Positions 40,973-51,349 are shown, numbered from the stretch's first letter. The stretch: 64,000 nt of DNA from Anaerolineales bacterium (GCA_019637755.1 JAHBVC010000001.1:1-64000); one strand, 5' to 3'. The notes: generated by a model from the letters alone, not told the origin. A program made the numbers and translations.

Positions 40973-41416
40973 ATGTTTCTAGGCGAATACTCTCACTCCA
41001 TCGATGACAAGGGCCGCCTCACCGTGCCGGCCCGCTTCCGCCAACTGCTGGCACAGGGCGGCGTCATCACGCGCGGGTTGGATGGCAATCTGGTGGTGAT
41101 GCTGCCAGAGGCCTTCGCCGCCATGGTGCGCAACCTCGAGGCGCTGAGTATCACCGATCCCAAGGTGCGCGATCTGCGCCGCGTGATCACCGGCCAGGCG
41201 GAGCGTGTGGAGCCTGACGGCAGCGGCCGCATCCTCATCCCGCAGTTCCTGCGCGAGGAGTTCAAGCTCGGCGCCGAGGTCAAGCTGGTGGGCATCAGTG
41301 ACCAGTTTGAAATCTGGCCGCAGGAGGCGTGGGCCCGCGTGCGCAACCGTATCGATGAGGCGATGAAAGCAGACCCCGCCAGCTTTTCAGGCGTAGACCT
41401 GGCCCAAAAGAGCTAG
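40973..41416 (+). CDS. mraZ: Transcriptional regulator MraZ
   Basis: MraZ binds its own promoter and modulates the division and cell wall cluster. The 147-residue protein carries the two AbrB-like swapped-hairpin repeats: EYSHSIDDKGRLTVPARFR at the start and VEPDGSGRILIPQFLREEF in the second half. It is the first gene of the dcw operon behind four 10-bp-spaced boxes. The ATG lacks a strong ribosome binding site. Confidence 0.95.
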   Translation: MFLGEYSHSIDDKGRLTVPARFRQLLAQGGVITRGLDGNLVVMLPEAFAAMVRNLEALSITDPKVRDLRRVITGQAERVEPDGSGRILIPQFLREEFKLGAEVKLVGISDQFEIWPQEAWARVRNRIDEAMKADPASFSGVDLAQKS

Positions 41417-41418
41417 GC

Positions 41419-42381
<963 letters not shown>

Positions 42382-42487
42382 GAAAATCAGGTGCCGTTAG
42401 GCACAGGCTTTGCACCGAGTTTTGCAGCTTTGGTCACCGCGCAACCGCGGGGCCAGGGCCAAACCGCTGGCTGGAGGGCCAGCTATT

Positions 42488-42961
42488 ATGCGAAACAAAA
42501 GCTTTGTACAGGCATACCGCCAGACCCCATGGCGGCAACAAATGCAATTGATCGGCTTGATTGCCGCGGCCATTGTCGCTCTGGCGCTGTTGGCCGGTTT
42601 GTATTTAAACGTCACGGCGCGCGCCTCCACCGCCGGGCGCTATGTACAGGACCTGCAAAACGAGCGCATCCGCATGCAGCAGCAGATCGAGAACCTGGAA
42701 AGCCAGTGGGCGGGGCTGACCTCTAACGAGGCCATGCAAGCCCGCGCCGAAGCCAGCGGCTTCGCCCCGGTGCAGCCCGGCGCGGTGACCTACCTGACAG
42801 TGGAAGGCTACCGTGGCCGCGCCAGCCTGCAGTTGGCGCCGCGTGCCGGTGGCCAGTTTGCTGGCGTGCCGCGCCTGCCGGATGCGTACACCCAATCGCT
42901 GCTCGATTGGGCCGGCCAACTGTTTGACGAATACGGCTTCGGTCTGCTGGGGGGCTACTAA
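42488..42961 (+). CDS. ftsL: FtsL/DivIC-like septum protein
   Basis: The 157-residue product has one membrane helix (LIGLIAAAIVALALLAGLYL) after a short basic cytoplasmic start, then a coiled coil rich in Gln/Glu (VQDLQNERIRMQQQIENLES), the layout of FtsL, which bridges FtsI-FtsW and the FtsQ/FtsB complex. The C-terminal 60 residues are not recognised. ATG at 42488 with GGAGGG upstream is chosen. Identity rests on topology and position between rsmH and ftsI. Confidence 0.7.
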   Translation: MRNKSFVQAYRQTPWRQQMQLIGLIAAAIVALALLAGLYLNVTARASTAGRYVQDLQNERIRMQQQIENLESQWAGLTSNEAMQARAEASGFAPVQPGAVTYLTVEGYRGRASLQLAPRAGGQFAGVPRLPDAYTQSLLDWAGQLFDEYGFGLLGGY

Positions 42962-44746
42962 ATGCCGCGCGAGCACACCTGGCGCTACCTGGTGATGGCC
43001 GGCTTCTTCGCCCTGTTCGGCGTGCTGATCCTGTACAAAACCTACAGCATCCAGCACAGCCCGCAGGCCGAAACCTTCCTGCGCCTGGGCGAACTGCACA
43101 GCCGCCAGCAGAGCGAGATCCAGCCGCCGCGCGGCATCTTGTATGACCGCAACGGCAACATTCTGGCCGGCAACCGCACCGTCTACGAGATCGGTATTGA
43201 CCTGGCAGCGGTCACGGATCCGCAAGCCATCGCCATGGCGCTCAGCGCGTTGATCGGTGCCGATTACAACACCGTGCTGGCCCAGGCCAGCATTCCCGCC
43301 TCCGAGAATGCGATCTACGTCGTAGCGGCCAACTATGTGCTGCCTGAGAAGATCAACTTGCTCAAGGGCTACGATGTCTCGCGCGAGCCGGTGGATATGG
43401 ACTCCACGCGCTGCTCCAACGATCCCGCTTTGTATGCGCTGCAGTGTACGGCGCGTCTGGCGCGCAGCTACCCCGAGCGCGACCTGGCCTCGAACATCCT
43501 GGGCTTTGTTAATCGCGAAAGCCTGGGCTACTTCGGCGTTGAGCAGCAATACCAGAACCTGCTGGCCGGCGTGCCGGAGAACATCTGGGTGCCGGTGGCG
43601 CCCACCCGCGCCCAGGAGCGCCCCGAGGTGCCGGCCGGCGCCAGCCTGGTGCTCACTATCGATCGCGAGATCCAGGCGATGGTGGAAGATACGCTGGATG
43701 CCCACATTGCCAAAACCGGCGCCGAATCGGGCACCGCCATCGTGATGGACCCCAAAACCGGCGAGCTGTTGGCGATGGCCTCCACGCCGCGCATGGATTT
43801 GAACGAATACTACGATTACGCCGATATCTACACCGATAGCACGCCCTACAACCGCGCCATCGGCGAAATTTATGAGCCTGGCTCGATCTTCAAAGTGATC
43901 ACCGCCGCGGCGGCGCTGGATCAAGGCGTGGTAACGCCCGAAACCGAATTCCTCGATCAGGGCGCCTACACCATCGGCGGCATCACCGTGCGCAACTGGA
44001 ACAACCGCGCCTGGGGCTTGCAGACGGTGCAAGGCTGCATGCAGCACTCGCTCAACGTGTGCCTGGTGTGGATGGGCGAAAAGCTCGGCCAGGAGAAGTT
44101 CTACGAGTACGTTGAGCGCTTCGGTTTTGGCCATCCCACCGGCATCGATCTGGCTGGTGAGCAAAACGGTACGGTGAAGCGCCCCGGTGACCCCAATTGG
44201 TATCTGGCCGATCTGGGCGCCAACACCTTCGGGCAGGGCATTGCCGTCACGCCCATTCAAATGGTCATGTCGGTTTCGGCCTTCATCAACGACGGCCAGA
44301 TGGTCATTCCGCACATCGTCAAATCCGTCATTCAGGATGGCTCGCAGTACAACATTCCGCCGCAGTTCGCCGGCCAGCCCATCTCGGCTGAAACGGCCCA
44401 CACCATGAACGAAATGCTGGCCAACTCGCTGGAAGGCGAGAGCTCGCTGGCGATGGTGGCGGGCTATCGCCTGGCGGGCAAAACCGGCACGGCGCAGATC
44501 CCCGTGCCCACCGGCTACGAACAGAATCAAACCAATACCTCCTTCATCGGTTGGGGGCCGGTGGAGAACCCGCGCTTCATCGTGTTTGTGTGGCTGGAGC
44601 GCCCGGAGACTTCAACCTGGGCTTCGGAAGTGGCCGCGCCGCTGTTTGCCGATATCGTCGAGCGCCTGGTGGTGCTGCAGGGCATTGCCCCCAATTACCA
44701 ATTCGCCGGAGCGGTATCCAACTCCGGGCAGGGAAGCCAGCAATGA
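42962..44746 (+). CDS. ftsI: Peptidoglycan transpeptidase FtsI (PBP2/PBP3 class)
   Basis: This class B penicillin-binding protein crosslinks septal peptidoglycan. The 594-residue protein has an N-terminal membrane helix, the pedestal motif IQPPRGILYDRNGNILAGN, and the transpeptidase triad: EPGSIFKVITA with the active serine (SxxK), SLN in MQHSLNVCLVW, and KTG in LAGKTGTAQIP. No PASTA repeats are present at the C terminus. The start follows the ftsL-like stop directly, and its stop overlaps murF by ATGA. Confidence 0.94.
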   Translation: MPREHTWRYLVMAGFFALFGVLILYKTYSIQHSPQAETFLRLGELHSRQQSEIQPPRGILYDRNGNILAGNRTVYEIGIDLAAVTDPQAIAMALSALIGADYNTVLAQASIPASENAIYVVAANYVLPEKINLLKGYDVSREPVDMDSTRCSNDPALYALQCTARLARSYPERDLASNILGFVNRESLGYFGVEQQYQNLLAGVPENIWVPVAPTRAQERPEVPAGASLVLTIDREIQAMVEDTLDAHIAKTGAESGTAIVMDPKTGELLAMASTPRMDLNEYYDYADIYTDSTPYNRAIGEIYEPGSIFKVITAAAALDQGVVTPETEFLDQGAYTIGGITVRNWNNRAWGLQTVQGCMQHSLNVCLVWMGEKLGQEKFYEYVERFGFGHPTGIDLAGEQNGTVKRPGDPNWYLADLGANTFGQGIAVTPIQMVMSVSAFINDGQMVIPHIVKSVIQDGSQYNIPPQFAGQPISAETAHTMNEMLANSLEGESSLAMVAGYRLAGKTGTAQIPVPTGYEQNQTNTSFIGWGPVENPRFIVFVWLERPETSTWASEVAAPLFADIVERLVVLQGIAPNYQFAGAVSNSGQGSQQ

Positions 44747-46176
44747 GCGTGAATAGCCTCACTCTTGCCGATGTCATCGAAGCGCTCAGCCAGCAGCGCC
44801 CGGCGGCGGCCGAGGCCCTGCCGCTGAGCGGCGCCGTGCACGACTCGCGCCAGGCCGCCGCGGGCAGCCTCTTCGTTGCCCTGCAGGGTGAGCATGTCGA
44901 CGGGCACGACTACGTGGCCGCCGCCTTTGCCAACGGCGCCAGCGCCGCCTTGGTGGAGCACCCGTTGGACGGCTACACCAACCTTGACCTGCGCAGCGGC
45001 ACGCTGCCGGACGCGGCGGCTTTCAGCACGCCGCTGTGCCTGGTGGTGCCGCACAGCCTGCCGGCTCTGCAAACGGTGGCGCGCTTTTGGCGCCGCCGCC
45101 TGAGCGAGCTGCGCGTGGTGGGCATCACGGGTAGCGTGGGTAAAACCACCACCAAGGAGCTCACCGCGGATGTGCTCAGCCAGCGCTTCCGCACCTTCAA
45201 ATCGGCGGGCAATTTCAACAATGAGATCGGCCTGCCGCTGAGCGTGCTCTCCATCCGCCCTGATACGCAGCGCGCTGTGCTCGAGATGGGCTTCTACGTC
45301 ATTGGCGAGATCGCGCTGCTGGCCGATATTGCCGTGCCGGAAATTGGCGTGGTCACCAATGTCGGTACGGTGCACGCCTCGCGGGCCGGCTCGCAGGAAG
45401 CGATCTACCAGGGCAAGGCGGAGCTGGTTAAGAGCCTGCCAGCCCAGGGTGTAGCGATCCTCAACCATGATGACCCTTATGTGCGCCGCATGGCGCAAGA
45501 CACCGCTGCGCGCGTATTCTTCTATGGCCTCGAGCCGCAAGCGGATCTGTGGGCCGATCACATCGAGGGCCTCGGCCTGGATGGGGTGCGCTTCCGCCTG
45601 CACTATCAAGGCGAAACTTTGCATGTGCGTATTCCGCTGATCGGGCGCCATTCGGTGCACACCGCATTGCGTGCAGCCGCAGTGGGCATCGTAGAGGGCA
45701 TGGATTGGGGCGCGATCTTGAGCGGCCTGCGCATTGGCAACGCCCAACTGCGCCTGATGGCCGTGCCGGGGCGCAACGGCTCGCTGCTGCTGGATGACAC
45801 CTATAACGCTTCGCCTGAATCGACCGTGGCGGCGCTCAACCTGCTGGGCGAGCTGGAAGGACGCAAAGTGGCCGTGCTAGGCGATATGCTAGAGCTTGGC
45901 CAGTACGAGGAGCAGGGCCATCGCATCGTGGGCAACTTGGCCGCCCGCGTGGTCGAGCTGCTGGTGACGGTAGGCCCGCGGGCTCACATCATCGCCGAGA
46001 CGGCGCGTCAGGCCGGGCTGAACAGCACGGCCATCCACGAATTTGGTGACAGCCAGGCGGCGCTGGGCTTCTTGCAGGATGCGCTGGCCGCCGGCGATGT
46101 GGTGCTGGTGAAGGGCTCGCGGGCGGTACATATGGATAAGATCGTGCCTGACTTGGAGGAAAAGAATGAACGGTAG
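44743..46176 (+). CDS. murF: UDP-MurNAc-tripeptide D-Ala-D-Ala ligase MurF
   Basis: MurF adds D-Ala-D-Ala to the UDP-MurNAc tripeptide. ATG at 44743 overlaps the ftsI stop and gives 477 residues. The ATP loop is VVGITGSVGKTTTKELT; MurF rather than MurE is shown by SAGNFNNEIGLPLSVL and LLLDDTYNASPESTVAALNL. murE usually precedes murF in dcw clusters but is absent here. mraY overlaps its 3' end by 11 bases. Confidence 0.93.
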   Translation: MSVNSLTLADVIEALSQQRPAAAEALPLSGAVHDSRQAAAGSLFVALQGEHVDGHDYVAAAFANGASAALVEHPLDGYTNLDLRSGTLPDAAAFSTPLCLVVPHSLPALQTVARFWRRRLSELRVVGITGSVGKTTTKELTADVLSQRFRTFKSAGNFNNEIGLPLSVLSIRPDTQRAVLEMGFYVIGEIALLADIAVPEIGVVTNVGTVHASRAGSQEAIYQGKAELVKSLPAQGVAILNHDDPYVRRMAQDTAARVFFYGLEPQADLWADHIEGLGLDGVRFRLHYQGETLHVRIPLIGRHSVHTALRAAAVGIVEGMDWGAILSGLRIGNAQLRLMAVPGRNGSLLLDDTYNASPESTVAALNLLGELEGRKVAVLGDMLELGQYEEQGHRIVGNLAARVVELLVTVGPRAHIIAETARQAGLNSTAIHEFGDSQAALGFLQDALAAGDVVLVKGSRAVHMDKIVPDLEEKNER

Positions 46177-47155
46177 CGCCACCGCGCTGGTTTTGGCTGG
46201 CGTCAGCTTCATCCTCACCGTGATCTGGGGTGGGCCGTTGATTCGTATCCTGCGCCGCCTCGAAGTCGGCGACAGCATTCGCCTCGAAGCGCCCGAGCGC
46301 CACATCATCAAAGTGGGCACGCCGACGATGGGCGGGGTGATGTTTATTCTGCCCGTGCTGCTGGTCACCGTGCTGCTCAATGCCGTCTCACTGATCGGGC
46401 TGAGCGGGGTGGGGCTCTCGGTGCTGGTGCCGCTGGCGGCGATGGTGATGTTCGGTGGGCTGGGCAGTCTGGATGATATTCGCAAGCTGCAGCGCAAGAT
46501 CGGCGAGGGCATGCGCGCCCGCAACAAGCTGCTGCTGCAAATTGTGCTGGCCACCGGGCTGGCCTTTGCCCTGCGCGAGCTGCTGCATGTGCCGGATCTG
46601 TATTTGCCCGGTGCCAGCATTGAATTTGATCTGGGCTGGTTGTATTACCCCGTGGCGGTCTTTATCATTGTGGGCTCGGCCAACGCGGTCAACTTTACCG
46701 ATGGTCTGGATGGGCTGGCCGGGCTGATCAGCGCCACCGCCTTCGCCACCTTCGGCTGCATCGCCTTGCTGCAGGGCCAGAGTTTCCTGGCCCAGTTCTG
46801 CTTCACGCTGGTGGGCGCCTTGTTCGGCTTCCTGTGGTTCAACGTGCACCCCGCCCAATTGATCATGGGTGATACCGGGGCGATGGCACTGGGCGCCTGC
46901 CTGGGCGTGGTGGCCTTGATGACCGGGCAGTGGATCTTGCTGCCGCTGATCGCCGTGATCCCGGTCAGCGAAATTCTCAGCGTCATGATCCAGGTGAGCT
47001 TCTTCAAGCTCACCGGTGGGCGGCGCGTCTTCAAAATGTCGCCGCTGCATTTGCACTTCGAACTCTCCGGTTGGAGCGAAACGCAGATCGTGCAGCGTTT
47101 CTGGTTGATGAGCCTGCTGTTTGCCATGGTAGGCGTAGCGTTGGCGGTGCTCTAG
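46166..47155 (+). CDS. mraY: Phospho-N-acetylmuramoyl-pentapeptide transferase MraY
   Basis: MraY transfers phospho-MurNAc-pentapeptide to undecaprenyl phosphate, making lipid I at the membrane. The 329-residue protein has about ten membrane helices and the signatures VGTPTMGGVMFILPV, LGSLDDIRKLQRK, NAVNFTDGLDGLAG and MSPLHLHFELSGWSE. It overlaps murF by 11 bases and ends two bases before murD. Confidence 0.95.
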   Translation: MNGSATALVLAGVSFILTVIWGGPLIRILRRLEVGDSIRLEAPERHIIKVGTPTMGGVMFILPVLLVTVLLNAVSLIGLSGVGLSVLVPLAAMVMFGGLGSLDDIRKLQRKIGEGMRARNKLLLQIVLATGLAFALRELLHVPDLYLPGASIEFDLGWLYYPVAVFIIVGSANAVNFTDGLDGLAGLISATAFATFGCIALLQGQSFLAQFCFTLVGALFGFLWFNVHPAQLIMGDTGAMALGACLGVVALMTGQWILLPLIAVIPVSEILSVMIQVSFFKLTGGRRVFKMSPLHLHFELSGWSETQIVQRFWLMSLLFAMVGVALAVL

Positions 47156-47156
47156 T

Positions 47157-48527
47157 ATGCCGTGGGCCGGGCGCAAAGTTGTGGTTTTGGGCGCTGCTCG
47201 CCAGGGGCTGGCCACGGCTGGCTATCTGGCGCGGCACGGCGCGCAGGTGGTGCTGAGCGATCAGCGTTCGGCGGCGGAGTTGGCCGAAGCGCAGGCCGCC
47301 CTGGCCGGCTTGCCGGTGGAGTGGGCGCTGGGCGGCCACCCGCTGAGCGTGCTGGATGGCGCCGAGCGCTTGTACCTCTCCGGTGGCGTGCCCAGCGAGA
47401 ATGTGCTGGTGCAGGCCGCCCTGCAACGCGGCCTGCCGGTCGCGAACGATTCGCAATTGTTTCTGGAGCTAGCCCCGTGCCGCGTCATCGGCATCACCGG
47501 CTCGGCGGGCAAAACCACCACCACCACCCTGGTGGGGCGCATGTTGGCTGGGCTGGAAGGCGGCGCGCTGCGCAAGGTATGGGTGGGCGGCAACATCGGC
47601 CGCCCTTTGCTGGCCGATGTGGACGAAATGCACGCCGATGATATTGCCGTGATGGAACTTTCCAGCTTCCAGCTTGAATGGATGACGCGCGCTCCGCACA
47701 TCGCCGCGATTCTGAACCTGGCGCCTAATCATTTGGATCGCCACGCCGATATGGATGCGTATGTGGCCGCCAAGGCGCGCATCCTTGAGTTTCAGCACGG
47801 CGATGACATCGCCGTGCTGCACCGCGGCGATACGCGCAGCTGGCCGCTGGCCGAGCGCGTGCACGGCCGCACCCTGTGGTTCAGCGCCGAAGGCCTGGCC
47901 GCCGGCCAGCAAGGCGTGTTCGTGCGCGGCGCCAGCCTGTGGCTGCGCGATGGGCGCGGCGAGCACGAGCTGCTGCCGCTCAACGCCATCGAGCTGCGCG
48001 GCGCGCACAATGTGCTCAACGTATTGGCGGCCTGCACGCTGGCCGCCGCCGCCGGAGCCGGCGCCGCGGAGATGCTGGCGGGCTTGCAGGGCTTTCACGG
48101 CGCACCGCACCGCCTGGAGTTTGTGCGCAGCTTGCGCGGCGTGGAGTATTACAACGACTCGATCGCCACTGCGCCGCAGCGCGCCGAGGCGGCCATCCAG
48201 GCCTTCGGCCAGCCGCTGGTCTTGCTGCTCGGCGGGCGCGACAAGCATTTGGATTGGAGCAGCCTGGTGCAGCTGGCGGCGCAGCGCGCCAGCCAGGTGG
48301 TGCTGTTTGGCGAGGCGGCTGCGCCGTTGGCGCAATTGTTTGCGCGCCTGGCGCCGCAGTTGCCGCGGCAGGTCGCCGCCGGCTTCGATGAGGCCGTGCA
48401 GCGCGCCGCCGCGGCGGCCCGCCCGGGCGAAGTGGTGCTGCTGGCGCCCGGCGCCACCAGCTTTGACGAATTCAAAGATTTCGAAGCACGCGGCGAACGC
48501 TTTCGCCAGTTAGTGAGTGAGCTATGA
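47157..48527 (+). CDS. murD: UDP-MurNAc-L-alanine D-glutamate ligase MurD
   Basis: MurD adds D-glutamate to UDP-MurNAc-L-alanine. The 456-residue protein has a Rossmann start VVVLGAARQGLATAGYL, the ATP loop VIGITGSAGKTTTTTLVGRM, VMELSSFQLEW, LNLAPNHLDRH and the C-terminal YNDSIATAP and LLLGGRDKHLDWSSL, all MurD-specific. It shares four bases with ftsW. Confidence 0.95.
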   Translation: MPWAGRKVVVLGAARQGLATAGYLARHGAQVVLSDQRSAAELAEAQAALAGLPVEWALGGHPLSVLDGAERLYLSGGVPSENVLVQAALQRGLPVANDSQLFLELAPCRVIGITGSAGKTTTTTLVGRMLAGLEGGALRKVWVGGNIGRPLLADVDEMHADDIAVMELSSFQLEWMTRAPHIAAILNLAPNHLDRHADMDAYVAAKARILEFQHGDDIAVLHRGDTRSWPLAERVHGRTLWFSAEGLAAGQQGVFVRGASLWLRDGRGEHELLPLNAIELRGAHNVLNVLAACTLAAAAGAGAAEMLAGLQGFHGAPHRLEFVRSLRGVEYYNDSIATAPQRAEAAIQAFGQPLVLLLGGRDKHLDWSSLVQLAAQRASQVVLFGEAAAPLAQLFARLAPQLPRQVAAGFDEAVQRAAAAARPGEVVLLAPGATSFDEFKDFEARGERFRQLVSEL

Positions 48528-49822
48528 GCGAAGAAACCTTCGATACTTTTGCCACCGCCGATGAGGCCGCGGCGCCACTGGCGCCGCGGCGCCGGCGCAG
48601 CGCGGGGCGGCGCAAGCCCAGCCTGTGGCCGGCGATCGAGCTCAACGTCGATGTGCCGATGCTGCTGGCGATCTTCGCTTTGCTGGTCTTCGGCCTGCTG
48701 ATGGTGTATTCGGCGAGCTGGAACTTCTCGCTCAGCGAGTACGACGATCCTACGTTCATGTTCCGGCGCCAATTGTTCACCATGGCCATCGGGGTCATCG
48801 CCGCTTTGGCGGGCTACTTTATCGATTATCGCTTCTGGCGCAAGTATGCGGTGCCGCTGATCGCCGCCACCGTGCTGAGCCTGGTGATCGTGCTGGTGAT
48901 CAACGAAGTGCGCTACGGCTCGGCGCGCGCCCTTAGCGGCGGCTCGTACATGCCGGGTGAGGTGGCCAAGGTCACCACGATCCTGTATCTCTCGGTGTGG
49001 CTGAGCTCCAAGCGCGAGCAGCTCACCAGCGTGGGCCGCGGCATCCTGCCGCTGGGCGGCATCATCGGCATTATGGCCGGTTTGATCTTGAAGCAGCCTG
49101 ACTTTAGCGCGGCGGCCACCATGGTGGTGCTGGGCGGCATGATGTTCTTTCTGGCCGGTGGTAGCGTCAAGCAGATCGGCTTCATGCTGGTGGCCGCTTC
49201 GGTGTTGGGCGCGCTGTTCGTCAGCGTCAGCACTACCAGCCAGGTGCGTATCAGCAGCTATCTGGATAGCCTGCAGGATCTGACCCAGGCGAACAGCCAC
49301 GTGCTGCGCTCCTTTGAAGCCTTTGTGAAGGGCGGCTGGTTTGGTGTGGGCATCGGCCTGGCCGATACCAAGCTCACCGGCCTGCCCGTGCCGCCCACCG
49401 ATAGCATTTTCGCCGTAGTGGGCGAAGAGCTCGGCCTGCTGGGCAGCGCCGTACTGACGGCGCTGTATGGCGTGGTGCTGTGGCGCGGCATGGTGATCGC
49501 CCGCCAGGCACCCGATATGCTCGGCTCGTTGATCGCCGGCGGCATCACCATTTGGGTCACGATGGAAGCATTCATCAACATGGGCGTGATGGTGGGGCTG
49601 TTGCCCTTCGCCGGCAATGCGTTGCCGCTGATCAGTTATGGCGGCTCCAGCCTGGTTTCGGTATTGGGTGCGTTGGGGATCGTGCTCAGCGTTTCGCGGG
49701 CGGCCAAAGTGAAGAGCCAGAACGAAGAAAGGATTCTCGATGCGACTACTCGTGGCCGCCGGGGCGAGCGGGGGTGGGGTGTATCCCGCGCTCGCCGTGC
49801 TGCAAGAATTGGGCGAAACTGA
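48524..49822 (+). CDS. ftsW: Peptidoglycan glycosyltransferase FtsW
   Basis: FtsW is the SEDS-family polymerase that works with FtsI at the septum. The 432-residue protein has a basic N-terminal stretch and about ten membrane helices. SEDS motifs include YSASWNFSLSEYDDP, GGSYMPGEVAKVTTILY, LKQPDFSAAATMVVLGGMM, PVPPTDSIFAVVGEELG and NALPLISYGGSSL. Its last 83 bases overlap murG in another frame and encode a basic Arg/Gly-rich tail, an unusually long overlap. Confidence 0.94.
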   Translation: MSEETFDTFATADEAAAPLAPRRRRSAGRRKPSLWPAIELNVDVPMLLAIFALLVFGLLMVYSASWNFSLSEYDDPTFMFRRQLFTMAIGVIAALAGYFIDYRFWRKYAVPLIAATVLSLVIVLVINEVRYGSARALSGGSYMPGEVAKVTTILYLSVWLSSKREQLTSVGRGILPLGGIIGIMAGLILKQPDFSAAATMVVLGGMMFFLAGGSVKQIGFMLVAASVLGALFVSVSTTSQVRISSYLDSLQDLTQANSHVLRSFEAFVKGGWFGVGIGLADTKLTGLPVPPTDSIFAVVGEELGLLGSAVLTALYGVVLWRGMVIARQAPDMLGSLIAGGITIWVTMEAFINMGVMVGLLPFAGNALPLISYGGSSLVSVLGALGIVLSVSRAAKVKSQNEERILDATTRGRRGERGWGVSRARRAARIGRN

Positions 49823-50855
49823 GCTCGAGCTGCTGTGGGTGGGCGGCGAGGGTGGCATGGAGGAGCAACTGGTGAAGCGTGCGGGTTACCAGCTCACCAC
49901 GCTGCCTGCCGCCGGGCTGCACGGCGTAGGCCTGGCTCAGTTGCCGCGCAGCCTGTGGCAATTGCTCCGCGGCTACTTTGCGGCGCGGCGCATCCTGCGC
50001 CAGTTTAAGCCGCAGGCCCTATTCTTCACCGGTGGCTACGTGGCTGCGCCGGTGGCGCTGGCCGGCAGCCGTATGGGCATTCCTACGCTGGCCTTCGTGC
50101 CGGATGCGCGCCCCGGTTTTGCGCTGCGCTTCATTGCGCGCTTTGCTGATGTCATTGCCATCATCGCCCCCGAAGCCGGCGCCGGGTATGCGCGCCCGGC
50201 GCGCCTGCAGGTGAGCGGGTACCCGGTGCGCAAGGAACTGGCCGCCTGGGCAACCGGCGCGCGCCGCGCGGAGGCGCGCCAACACTTTGGCTTGCGCAGC
50301 GATCTGCCGACGGTGTTGGTTTTTGGCGGCAGCAAGGGCGCCCAAAATATCAACCGCGCTACGCTGGCGGCATTGCCCGACTTATTGCAAGATAAGCAGG
50401 TGATCCATATAACGGGTGAAGCCAATTGGGACGCGCTGCAGGCGCAGCAGGCCGCCTTGACCCCCGCGCAGGCGGCGCGCTATCGCGCCTTCCCGTATTT
50501 GCATGCAGACATGGGCGCCGCGCTGGCTGCGGCCGACCTGGCGGTGTGCCGTGCCGGCGCATCGATCTTTGGCGAGCTGCCGCTGTTTGGGCTGCCAGCG
50601 GTGCTGGTGCCGATCGCGTTCAAGCAGCACATCCAGCACGATAACGCCGCGCTGCTGGCGCAACGCGGTGCAGCCGTGGTGCTGGCCGATGAGCAACTGG
50701 GCAGCGAGCTGGCGCCCACCGTGAACCGCGTGCTGGCCGATGCGGCACAGTTGCAGTCCATGCGCCAGGCGATGGCCGCCATCGCCACGCCGGATGCGGC
50801 CGCGGCGATCGCCGCGCGCCTGCGCCAACTGGGAAAGGCTGCGGCCTCGGCATGA
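49740..50855 (+). CDS. murG: UDP-GlcNAc:lipid I glycosyltransferase MurG
   Basis: MurG adds GlcNAc to lipid I, forming lipid II. The 371-residue protein starts MRLLVAAGASGGGVYPALAV. The glycine loop lacks the histidine of the common GGTGGHVFP motif, having Gly-Val-Tyr-Pro instead. Other family segments are FFTGGYVAAPVALAGSRMG, VFGGSKGAQNINRA and RAGASIFGELPLFGLPAVLV with QHDNA. It begins 83 bases inside ftsW and overlaps the next gene by four bases. Confidence 0.92.
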   Translation: MRLLVAAGASGGGVYPALAVLQELGETELELLWVGGEGGMEEQLVKRAGYQLTTLPAAGLHGVGLAQLPRSLWQLLRGYFAARRILRQFKPQALFFTGGYVAAPVALAGSRMGIPTLAFVPDARPGFALRFIARFADVIAIIAPEAGAGYARPARLQVSGYPVRKELAAWATGARRAEARQHFGLRSDLPTVLVFGGSKGAQNINRATLAALPDLLQDKQVIHITGEANWDALQAQQAALTPAQAARYRAFPYLHADMGAALAAADLAVCRAGASIFGELPLFGLPAVLVPIAFKQHIQHDNAALLAQRGAAVVLADEQLGSELAPTVNRVLADAAQLQSMRQAMAAIATPDAAAAIAARLRQLGKAAASA

Positions 50856-51349
50856 TCTCGCTCTCGGCGCTGCTGTGGATGCTGGTGGCCATGTTCGCCC
50901 TGATGGGGCTGATGCGCGGCTTCGGCAAAGAGGTGCTGGTGACCTCTTCGCTGATCCTGGCGGTATTCATCATCGCCGTGGTGCTGCCGATGCTGCCCAT
51001 CGCCGGCGATGACCAGCGCCAGTTTCTGGTGCGCGGCGCCGTGCTGGTGCTGTGCGCCGTGGCCGGTTACCAGAGCCAACGCTTGCAGCGCATCTCCGAC
51101 GCGCTGACCAAAGCGCGCTGGCGCAACAATCTGCTCGGCTTGCTGCTGGGCGGCATCAACGGCTATTTGCTGATCGGCTCACTGCTGTATTACTTGCACC
51201 AATTCAATTACCCGTTTGCCTTCATCACGCCACCGGGGCCAGAGCTCACTAACCTCTTGCCCTTCATGCTGCCGCAGTGGCTGGTGGGCTTGTGGATGTA
51301 CATTGCCATTGCCGTAGCGCTCTTGATGATCCTGGTGTTGTTCGTATGA
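50852..51349 (+). CDS. CvpA-like four-helix membrane protein
   Basis: The 165-residue protein has four hydrophobic segments (LWMLVAMFALMGLM, TSSLILAVFIIAVVLPM, LLGLLLGGINGYLLIGSLLYY and WMYIAIAVALLMILVLFV). The first resembles the LMGLMRGFGKEVLV pattern of CvpA-type proteins, where a short loop R-G-x-x-K-E follows the first helix. Four-base overlaps with murG and murC put it firmly in the dcw operon. A cell-envelope role is inferred; no catalytic motif is visible. Confidence 0.6.
   Translation: MISLSALLWMLVAMFALMGLMRGFGKEVLVTSSLILAVFIIAVVLPMLPIAGDDQRQFLVRGAVLVLCAVAGYQSQRLQRISDALTKARWRNNLLGLLLGGINGYLLIGSLLYYLHQFNYPFAFITPPGPELTNLLPFMLPQWLVGLWMYIAIAVALLMILVLFV

Noticed and set aside
42605-44530. 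641-residue minus-strand frame opposite ftsI
   Set aside because: It is fully antisense to a well-supported gene and has no recognisable motif.
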